From positions 1-32,194 of the forward strand of contig JADYZQ010000299.1 of assembly GCA_020853015.1 (NCBI GenBank): a stretch of DNA of 32,194 bases. Reading direction: 5' to 3'. The notes under the pieces were generated by a model. It was given only the letters and a program-made list of their open reading frames with translations, searched no databases and had not been told where the DNA came from. Source of the DNA: Deltaproteobacteria bacterium (GTDB lineage Bacteria; UBA10199; DSSB01). How positions within the stretch are numbered: position 1 is the first letter of the stretch; the number at the start of each line of letters is the position of its first letter. Both the position numbers and the translations under genes were made by a program. Shown here piece by piece: positions 8,704-16,016 of the stretch.

Positions 8704-11478
8704 TTGACCTATGGCTCGGGGGGGCCAGGCAATTTAATCTTTCCGACTTTCTTGGGAACTCGCCGAGTCTCGGCGCCGGAGACTTTTTCGGCCGAGACGC
8801 TCTTGGCCGATCTCGCCCGCGCCTGCGGCGGACGCGCGGCGCTCGCGCGCCGCGGCGGCGATGGCTTCTTGGCGGAGTGGGACGCGCTGGCGCGGGAGCA
8901 GGAGGCGCCGAGTTTTTTGGAAGGCCTGCTGGGCTTGGCGGAGCGGCAGGAGCGGGCCGGGCATCTCGAGCTGGCGGGCGAAATCTATGCGGCTGTCGTA
9001 GGGGCGAACCTGGGGCCCCGGTCGCGCCGCGAGGATGAAGCGAGTGAAGGGAGCGCCCTCCCCCATCGTGCAGGAGGGCGAACTCCAGGTTCGCCCCTAC
9101 AACAACGCGCACAACGCCGTCTCGACGCGATCCTCGGCCGCGGCGACAACCTCGCCCGCGCCGAATTCCTCGGCCGCCGCCTCGCCGCCGAGGCCTGCGA
9201 CCCGGCCGTCCTGACCGCGATGGGACTGGCGGGCCTCGCCTTCCGCACCGCGCGGCTCGCGACCCTCTCCCGGCTCGCGATCTCTCCCGCCGAAACCCTT
9301 TGGACGCGCGGCCTCGGCGCGCGCCTGCTCTCCGGCGGCGCCGGCTTCCTGCTCGAGGCCCCGACCTTCACCCTCGCCCATCGCGGGGCGGACGCCCTGC
9401 TCGGCCGCGAGGTCGACCTAAGCCGCGAGGCCCTATTTCGTGATTTTGCGAGCGGCGCCCTGACCTTGCTCAGCCTGCGCCTCGCAGGCGGCCTGAGCCA
9501 GGCGGCCCTCGGGCGCTGGGCCGCCGGCGGCGGCCTTGGGGCCCAGGCCGCGCGGACGGTCCTCCCGCAGGCGGCGATGTTTGGCGGCCTGCTGCTCAGC
9601 CATCGCCTCGAGACGCAACTAGGGCTGCGCGAGGCGCGCGGCGACGCGACCGCCGCCACCGACGCCCTGGCCGCGCTGCTCAGCTTCCAAGTCGGCGGAC
9701 GCCTCGCCCATCACGCCTTCGGCGAGACCGCGGCGGCGCGGGAGCGCGCCTTGGAAGGCCAGGTCCGCATCCTCGACGCGCTCAACTTCCGAAACCCGAC
9801 CCGAGTGGAACGCGGCTCGCTCCGGCGCGGCCTCGCCTGGGGCCCGGCGTTCGCAGCCCTGGGCGTGGGACTTCATACCTTTTTAGTCCCCGGCCGAGCC
9901 TGGGCCCAGGACCACGGCATGAACATCTTGGACCCGCTCAGCATCGAGGTGATCACCGCGCTGGTGACCCTGGCGGGAGGGGGCGCCGCCTACGGCCTCA
10001 AGCGCCTTTACGACCACTATCGCGGCGTACCCCAAGAATCCCCCGACTTTTTCAATCGCCATCGCGCCCGCATCCTCTCCGGGTTGGGCGGACCGCCGCC
10101 CGCCGACGCCCCTCTGGCGGGCGAGGCGCAACTCGTGACGGAACGATTGCGCTTCAGCCACGAGGACAACCTCTACCGGACGGTCGGCCCCGAAGAGTTA
10201 CTTGCGGCGCTTTCGGGAGCCGCTCCCAGGGATGGAGGACCGATGCGCAGCAACGCGCGCTTCGCCGTGCGCCGCAAGGGTCCGCGGGTCTTCGACATCG
10301 GCGTCGACTTGGCGAACGGCTTCTTCACCCGCATCCTCGAGTTGACGCACGCCCTCCCGCAGACCCCACTCCCGGAGCGGGCAAACGAGGACGAGACCCT
10401 CTTCCGCATCGGCCAGCACCTCGACCTGCAGCAATTCGCCGACGCCCTGCAAAAGCCGGTCTTGGCCTTGCCTATTCTGCCCGGCTCCGAATATCGCCTT
10501 GGCGTCCCGCTCTACCATTCCTCCTCCGGCTACGTCCTGCCGACCTATACCCGCGGCGTTCGCGGCATCACCGCCGAGCAGCTGCGCGCCCTCGGCACCT
10601 TGGGCGGAATCCTGAGTCCCGCGCCGGTCGAGGGGGACTCCGCCAGGCCCTTCCTCATCGAGAACGACGGGAGCGGCTACCTGGCGATGGATTGGCAGGT
10701 CGCCCGCGTCGAGACGGTGCCCAGGGCCCTGCAGGACTTGGCGCGCCGCGAGGGCATCCGCGTCAACGGCCAGCCCCTGGCCGGCGGCCGGCCGAGCCGG
10801 CCCCTGAGCAACGGGAACCGCATCCAAATGGGCGGAACGGAGCTGCTCTGGATCGCCCCCCGGCCCGGTTTCCGGCTGGCCCTGATCCGCGCGGAGGCCC
10901 CTCGGGTGGCCCCCATGGACGACGGAGCGCTCCTTGAGCGCAGCCTGAGTCGAATTCCGGGGAATATCGCCGACCTTTTATCGAACGTGGAGATCCGGAT
11001 CCCGCGCCAGTCCATCCCCACCGAGCTGCTCGAGCGCTACCGCGCGATCTACCCGTCCCCCCTCTTGCGCCTCCCCGACCTCGTCTACGAGGCGAACGAC
11101 AGAACCCGGGTGCTGCTCAGCCCGCGTCTGAAGGGAGGCGACCCGATTCCGGTCGGAACGAACCCCGGCCCCGGCGGCATCTACCTGCACGGCGCCTGGA
11201 ATCCGCAGGCCCGCCGCTATGAGATCGCCGGTCAAGACGTGGAATTCTTTCTGCTTCAGGACGGAGATACCTATCTCTTTCAGGCGGCGCCCCGCGCCGA
11301 CAACGGGGCGCCCGTGCGCCTGCTGCGGACTGAGGGCGGCACGGCCCCGCGCGAGCTCACGCTCGCACCCAAAAATAGGGTCGAGTTGCAGGACGGCGAC
11401 GTGATCGAATTCGGCCCTCTAGGCGGGCGCACCCGCCTGCACTGGTTCCGCAACCTCGACGCCCCGGGGAGGACTTAG
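8704..11478 (+). CDS. Family 1 large protein, copy 1 (unknown function)
   Basis: I do not recognise a named family. This 924-residue protein shares its N-terminal 340 residues with the next two genes: a helical region ending in EIYAAV (about 95-103), a variable linker, DAILGRG near 141, and a block with AMGLAGLAFRTARLATLSRL and LPQAAMFGG. The linker is coded by a palindromic element (8995-9103) and is about 40 residues, against about 22 in copy 2. Residues 377-397 and 414-435 are hydrophobic and could form a membrane hairpin. The C-terminal half is beta-rich, with FHA-like pieces: IRVNGQPLAGG near 685 and VELQDGDVIEFGPLGG near 895. A canonical SRxH core is not visible, so FHA is only a possibility. 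There is no signal peptide. Copy 2 starts 2 bp after its stop, so the two are cotranscribed. Confidence 0.82.
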   Translation: MTYGSGGPGNLIFPTFLGTRRVSAPETFSAETLLADLARACGGRAALARRGGDGFLAEWDALAREQEAPSFLEGLLGLAERQERAGHLELAGEIYAAVVGANLGPRSRREDEASEGSALPHRAGGRTPGSPLQQRAQRRLDAILGRGDNLARAEFLGRRLAAEACDPAVLTAMGLAGLAFRTARLATLSRLAISPAETLWTRGLGARLLSGGAGFLLEAPTFTLAHRGADALLGREVDLSREALFRDFASGALTLLSLRLAGGLSQAALGRWAAGGGLGAQAARTVLPQAAMFGGLLLSHRLETQLGLREARGDATAATDALAALLSFQVGGRLAHHAFGETAAARERALEGQVRILDALNFRNPTRVERGSLRRGLAWGPAFAALGVGLHTFLVPGRAWAQDHGMNILDPLSIEVITALVTLAGGGAAYGLKRLYDHYRGVPQESPDFFNRHRARILSGLGGPPPADAPLAGEAQLVTERLRFSHEDNLYRTVGPEELLAALSGAAPRDGGPMRSNARFAVRRKGPRVFDIGVDLANGFFTRILELTHALPQTPLPERANEDETLFRIGQHLDLQQFADALQKPVLALPILPGSEYRLGVPLYHSSSGYVLPTYTRGVRGITAEQLRALGTLGGILSPAPVEGDSARPFLIENDGSGYLAMDWQVARVETVPRALQDLARREGIRVNGQPLAGGRPSRPLSNGNRIQMGGTELLWIAPRPGFRLALIRAEAPRVAPMDDGALLERSLSRIPGNIADLLSNVEIRIPRQSIPTELLERYRAIYPSPLLRLPDLVYEANDRTRVLLSPRLKGGDPIPVGTNPGPGGIYLHGAWNPQARRYEIAGQDVEFFLLQDGDTYLFQAAPRADNGAPVRLLRTEGGTAPRELTLAPKNRVELQDGDVIEFGPLGGRTRLHWFRNLDAPGRT
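8995..9103. repeat. Palindromic element inside copy 1 coding sequence
   Basis: The left arm GTAGGGGCGAACCTGG (8998-9013) is the exact reverse complement of the right arm at 9085-9100. Allowing one mismatch, the arms extend to 19 bp (8995-9013 and 9085-9103). The 71-bp interior holds smaller nested stems, for example CGCCCTCC (9054-9061) with GGAGGGCG (9073-9080), and GGGCGAAC (9076-9083) with GTTCGCCC (9089-9096). The element is translated without a stop and makes up the linker between two conserved blocks. It looks like a REP- or MITE-like unit tolerated in frame. Confidence 0.8.
11466..11473 (+). promoter_or_regulatory. Ribosome binding site for a GTG start
   Basis: GGGGAGGA, seven bases before the GTG at 11481, lies within the end of copy 1. 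It supports the GTG start and translational coupling. Confidence 0.7.
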
Positions 11479-11480
11479 CC

Positions 11481-14400
11481 GTGGAACGCCTGCAACCCAA
11501 CGGCGCCTGGGCCGGAATCCTGGACTCCTCGGCAAGGCGGGAACTGGAATCCCTGACGCGGGAGACCGACGATTGTCTCTACCTCGAGGGGCTACTCACC
11601 TTGGCGCAGCGGGAGGAGCGCGCGGGAAGGGTCGATGTCGCGGCCGAGTTGTATGCCGCCGTTGCGCAAGAGACGGGCGCCGCTGGGGCCCTTCGCGAAC
11701 GGCCTCTACAGGACCGCGCGCGAGGCGCCCTTGACGCGATCCTGGGCCGCGGCGCCGCCGCCCCCCGCGCCGAATTCCTCCTGCGCGGCCTCGCCCAGCA
11801 GGCCAGCGACCCCGCCGCGATCTTCGCCATGGGGGTCGCGGGCAGCGTCTTTCGCATGACGCGTCTGGCGGCCTTGAGCCGCTTGGCGTCGACGCCGGAC
11901 ACGAATTTTTTGACGCGCGGTCTCGGGGCCCGGCTCTCCGCGGGCGCCCTGGGCTTCCTGGCCGAGGCCCCGGCCTTCACTGCTGCCTCGCGGCTCGGCC
12001 ACGCGGCCTTGGGCCGCGAGCAGGACTGGAGCCCGGGGGCGATCGGCCGGGAATTCGCCGGCGGCGCCTTGACCCTCTTGGGCCTCAAGGCCTTCGGGGG
12101 CTTCAGCGGCCTAGCGCTGCGGCGCTACGCGCAAGACCCCGGCCTCTCCGCGGGGCTGCTGCGCACGCTCCTGCCCCAGGCCGCGATGCTGGCCGGCATC
12201 CTCGCGAGCCATCGCCTCGAGGCCCGGCTGGGCCTGCGGGAACACCACGACGGCGCGACCGAATTCACCGACGCCTTCGCGACGCTCTTGCAATTCCACG
12301 CCGGCGGCCGCCTGGCCCACCAGGCCTTCGGCGAGGCCCAGGCCCGCGGCGACCGCCTGATCGATGCGCGCGGCGAGGCGCTGCTCTCCGTCCCTCGCCT
12401 CGAGGCTTTGGCGCCGCGCCTCCCCCGCCTCGTCACGGCCGGGGGGCCGGGGGACCTCCCCAACACCGTCTTCGCCATGGCCGCAGGTCCGGGCGGCGCC
12501 CGCGGCCGGCGCGCCGCGACCGCGCAGCTCCCGCTCCCCTACGAGACGGGCCTGAGCGCCCCGCGCGGGCGGGCGCTTCCACCGGGGCTGCCCTTGGAGT
12601 TTCGCCTCGCCGAAGGGGCAAGGGGCGCCGACGCGGCCCTCCTCCGCTCCTCGCTGGCCTATCTGACCCGGCAGGGACATCCCCTCAGCCGCGCCGAGCA
12701 AATCGTCTGGATCCGCGAGCACCGACTCGCCGGCGGCATCCCGCTCTTGGGCGAATGGTTCCGCCAAAACGGTTCCGAGTCGGCCGCCGCGCTGGCCGCG
12801 TTGCGCGCCTTCGGCGCGAGCCACCGCGCCGAGGTGATCGCCGAACTGCGGACGGCCTTAAGCCACCCTCATTTGCTCGTCGTGGCCCCGGCCCTCGAGG
12901 GCCTGGTCGCGCTCCGGGCAGTCGAGACCCTGCCGGAGCTGCGCGCCTTGAGCGCCGCCTACCCGGCGCCGGTCGCGATGCTCGCCGAAACCGCGCGTGT
13001 GGAATTGGGCGACGCCGAGATGGTTCCCGTCCTACGACCCCGCGCCTTCACCTGGCAGCCCTCCGCCTTGGACCGCATCTCGGCCCTCGAGGCCCTGGGC
13101 CGACTCGGCCAAGTGGAAGAGGCCCTCCCCGAGCTGCGGGGTTTCTTCCGTTACAGCCGGACCGTTTATTTCCGAGCCGGCCTGGCCCTGACCCGCCTGC
13201 GCAGCGAGGCGGCCATCCCCAACCCCGCCGCGATGCGCGAGGCCGCCTCCCTCGCGGAGCGGGCCGATTGGGCGGAGGCCTACGCCGCCAGCGGGCGTCC
13301 TGGACGTGCCGTCGCGCTGTGGCGCTCCTTGCTCGTCTCGAACGACCGCGCCGTCCAAGAGCGGGCCATCTCCCGCCTCGGCCCCGGCGAGGCCGCCGCG
13401 TTGCTCCCCGAGCTGGAGCGCCTGCGGACCGAATCGCCTCACTCGGAGATCCGGCGGGGGGCGGCGGAGCTGTGGATCGCCTCGGCCCGGGCGCGGGGGG
13501 ATCGCGAGGCCCTCGAAACCTTCTTTTTGACAACCGAACCCGCCTCGATCCAGGCCACCGAGCGCCTGCAGGTCGAGGCGGCTCGCGCCCGGTTAGAGTT
13601 GGGCGCGAGTCTGGAGGCGAGCGAGCGGCTGGAGGCCTATTTGGAGAGCCGCTTCCCCGCCGTCCGGCTGCGCACCGCCGAGGCCCTCTTGGCAGGCGGG
13701 GAACACGAAGGCGCCCGTCGCGCCCTCGAGGCCCTGTGGGAAGACGGAAGTTTCGAGATCCGGCACCGTGCCTTCGCCGTCTGGTCGCGCAGCCGCGCGC
13801 CGCGCCCGGCCGCGAACTCCGGTCCAAGCGGCGGCTTGATCGCCCTGCTCGCAGCGGGCTCGGGCTTGGGCCTGCTCTTCCATCCCTCCCTGGCCGAGGC
13901 CTCGGTCGGGATGGGCTCGGGCGGTGGCGCCGACCTCCCGTGGCTGCTCGCCGGAATGGGCAGCCTGCTCGCGGGCGGCGTCGCGATGGTGGTGCAAGCC
14001 AATCCAGGCGAGGGCGCGCGGCGCGGCTCCGACCGACCGCCCCACGCCGGTCTGCTGGGCTGGTTCGAAAATCCGAATTTTTCCGAAGAGCGCTACTTCC
14101 TCGCCCCGCCGCCCGAGGCCGTGCCGGAGAACCAGCGCTTCCTAACGCCGCCCGCCGAGGGCCAAGTCCTGGCGCTGGGCCGCGCCAGTCGGGCGGCGGA
14201 AAATCTTTTTCCCGATCACCTGCGCCACATCTCGCGGCGCCACCTGGACCTGCGGGTCGTCGCGGGGAAGGTGGAGGTGCGGGCCCACGACGGCTCGCGG
14301 GGCCTGCGCATCAACGGCCGCAACCTGGCGCCCTTCCAATGGTACGAGCTGCGCGACCGGGACACGGTCGAATTCGTGGCCGAGGCCGGGCGCGACGTCT

Positions 14401-15908
14401 TCGGGACCGAGCCCAGCGCGGAGGAGCCGGGGGAATTCGTCACGGTCACCCGCCGCCTCGGCCGTAACCCCGTCGAGGAGCGGGACGCGCCCGCGATCTT
14501 CGTCTTCCGCCTGCCGCGGCCCCCCCAGACTCCGGTCCCGCCGCGGCCGCGGCGCAACCTGCTGGAGCAGGTCCAAGGCCTCTTCGGCTCGCGCCCCGCG
14601 ACGCCCGAACCCGCCGAGGAACCGCGGCGCGACAGCACGCCCGTCGCCGCCTTCCGCGACCCGGAAGAGATCTTTTCCGAAATTCAGCGCTTCTCCAATA
14701 CCCTCAGCACGCCCATGCCCCTCTTGGAGATGAGCTTAAGCCAGCCCGATTGGCTGGACCCGCACGAGCAGCGCGGCGCCGCGGCGCGGACGGACACCTT
14801 GCGGTCCCTCCTGCGAATCCACCGTCAGATCTGCGGCAAGGAGGAGCATTGGGTGCCCGTCGCGACGCCGGCCGCGGGCCTGACGCGCCCCTCCTTCCAG
14901 TCGCTGCGCATGCCGCGCTGGGACGGCGTCCTGCGCCAGCGCCTCGAGACTTATCGCCAAGGCCTGGAGCGGCTGCGGCAGGAGCGGGGGGATTTTCCGT
15001 TCTACACCGTCGCCCTCCAAGAACTGAACGCGATCGGCGACCGGCTCAACCGGCTCTTCGAGATCGTCCAGCTCTTCCGCCGCCACTTCACGGCGCCGGA
15101 GGATCTGGCGCAATTCGACGCCATCGAGGCCGCCTACCGGGGACTGAGGTCGGAGGTGGCGGGCGACGGTCAGCGCGTGCGCACCACCACGCGCGGCATC
15201 GACGTCACCGTCCGGCGACGGCAGCGCCAAGGCTGGGCGGAAGAGTTCGCGGGCTTCGCCAGCGGCTCGCGGGCGATGGTGAACATGCGGATCCTGATGG
15301 GCGACATCCGCGAGGTCCAAGGACTGCCCGTCGCCGGCTCGCTGTACAGCGCCCTGGCCAGCGGCACCGTCTACGACAACAAGGAGGAGCGCCTCGTCCG
15401 CAACGTCCGCGTCCTCTTCGAGGCCGGCAACGGCCAGATCGTCGCCTTCGACGACGGAAGTCCCGCCGTCCGCAACGTGACGCAGCGACACCGCGATCAG
15501 GGCCGCCGAATCGAAGAGGCCATGCTTTCCGTCGACGCCCGCGCCACCGGCCGCATTACCTCGGTGGCGGTCTTGGGCGAGGCCCGCGACTCCGTCGTCC
15601 AGGCCCTGGAGGGCCTGCGCGGGCTCCGCGTCCTCCCGCCGCAAATCGTCTACGGCTTCACGGGGTTCGCCGGAGAGGCGGAGGTGCGGGCCTACCGCGT
15701 CGACTTGGTCCCCGACGTCGACGCCGCGCCGGAGCAATGGTACCGGGTCGCCGGCCTGGTGCGGAACCTCCGCGAGGGCTACAGCCTGCTCACCCTCGAG
15801 GCCAACACCCCCGAGCTGGGGATGCCCGGCCTGCAACTCTGGGTCCCCAACATGGAGGTCCTCGACCTGGCCGTCGGCGACCCCGTCACCGCCCTCCCCG
15901 AATCTTGA
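11481..15908 (+). CDS. Family 1 large protein, copy 2, with HEAT-like repeats and an FHA domain
   Basis: A 1475-residue protein of unknown role. The N-terminal ~300 residues match copies 1 and 3 (AELYAAV, ALDAILGRG, AMGVAGSVFRMTRLAALSRL). Residues of about 395-775 form leucine- and alanine-rich helical pairs resembling HEAT or TPR-like repeats. Residues of about 784-803 and 817-838 are hydrophobic and may form a membrane hairpin. Residues of about 893-975 form a good FHA domain, a phosphothreonine-peptide reader: LGR, then HISRRHLDL, then GLRINGRNL and LRDRDTVEF in the expected order. A proline-rich linker and a ~400-residue C-terminal region follow, with a coiled-coil-like stretch (about 1145-1235) and a basic segment VTVRRRQRQGW. 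FHA suggests phosphorylation-dependent assembly, but no kinase gene is in the window. It starts with GTG. Confidence 0.85.
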   Translation: MERLQPNGAWAGILDSSARRELESLTRETDDCLYLEGLLTLAQREERAGRVDVAAELYAAVAQETGAAGALRERPLQDRARGALDAILGRGAAAPRAEFLLRGLAQQASDPAAIFAMGVAGSVFRMTRLAALSRLASTPDTNFLTRGLGARLSAGALGFLAEAPAFTAASRLGHAALGREQDWSPGAIGREFAGGALTLLGLKAFGGFSGLALRRYAQDPGLSAGLLRTLLPQAAMLAGILASHRLEARLGLREHHDGATEFTDAFATLLQFHAGGRLAHQAFGEAQARGDRLIDARGEALLSVPRLEALAPRLPRLVTAGGPGDLPNTVFAMAAGPGGARGRRAATAQLPLPYETGLSAPRGRALPPGLPLEFRLAEGARGADAALLRSSLAYLTRQGHPLSRAEQIVWIREHRLAGGIPLLGEWFRQNGSESAAALAALRAFGASHRAEVIAELRTALSHPHLLVVAPALEGLVALRAVETLPELRALSAAYPAPVAMLAETARVELGDAEMVPVLRPRAFTWQPSALDRISALEALGRLGQVEEALPELRGFFRYSRTVYFRAGLALTRLRSEAAIPNPAAMREAASLAERADWAEAYAASGRPGRAVALWRSLLVSNDRAVQERAISRLGPGEAAALLPELERLRTESPHSEIRRGAAELWIASARARGDREALETFFLTTEPASIQATERLQVEAARARLELGASLEASERLEAYLESRFPAVRLRTAEALLAGGEHEGARRALEALWEDGSFEIRHRAFAVWSRSRAPRPAANSGPSGGLIALLAAGSGLGLLFHPSLAEASVGMGSGGGADLPWLLAGMGSLLAGGVAMVVQANPGEGARRGSDRPPHAGLLGWFENPNFSEERYFLAPPPEAVPENQRFLTPPAEGQVLALGRASRAAENLFPDHLRHISRRHLDLRVVAGKVEVRAHDGSRGLRINGRNLAPFQWYELRDRDTVEFVAEAGRDVFGTEPSAEEPGEFVTVTRRLGRNPVEERDAPAIFVFRLPRPPQTPVPPRPRRNLLEQVQGLFGSRPATPEPAEEPRRDSTPVAAFRDPEEIFSEIQRFSNTLSTPMPLLEMSLSQPDWLDPHEQRGAAARTDTLRSLLRIHRQICGKEEHWVPVATPAAGLTRPSFQSLRMPRWDGVLRQRLETYRQGLERLRQERGDFPFYTVALQELNAIGDRLNRLFEIVQLFRRHFTAPEDLAQFDAIEAAYRGLRSEVAGDGQRVRTTTRGIDVTVRRRQRQGWAEEFAGFASGSRAMVNMRILMGDIREVQGLPVAGSLYSALASGTVYDNKEERLVRNVRVLFEAGNGQIVAFDDGSPAVRNVTQRHRDQGRRIEEAMLSVDARATGRITSVAVLGEARDSVVQALEGLRGLRVLPPQIVYGFTGFAGEAEVRAYRVDLVPDVDAAPEQWYRVAGLVRNLREGYSLLTLEANTPELGMPGLQLWVPNMEVLDLAVGDPVTALPES
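11682..11711. repeat. Decayed palindromic element in the copy 2 linker
   Basis: This 30-base stretch differs at only 4 positions from the perfect palindrome at 16755-16782 plus its next two bases. It is read in the same frame, giving GALRERPLQ here and GALREGPLQ there. It lies at the same linker as the element of copy 1, between AELYAAV and DAILGRG. The inverted symmetry is partly lost, as expected for an old insertion. Confidence 0.65.
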
Positions 15909-16016
15909 TGGATATCGCAACCTTCCTGGGTTAATGCCGATCCAGCGGCCATCGCGACATCGCTCGCACCGTGACGTTCCCGAGGGCGGAATTTCGGGGT
16001 ACGAATCGGGTGCCAC
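15909..16016 (+). other. Short gap between Family 1 copies 2 and 3
   Basis: The 108 bases contain no gene, clear promoter or terminator. The Shine-Dalgarno for the ATG at 16017 is poor (only CGGGTG upstream), so the start of copy 3 is less certain than the other starts. Confidence 0.4.

Noticed and set aside
8995-9103. CRISPR or insertion sequence at the inverted repeat
   Set aside because: There are no repeated spacers, no transposase and no obvious target duplication. It is a short palindromic element only.
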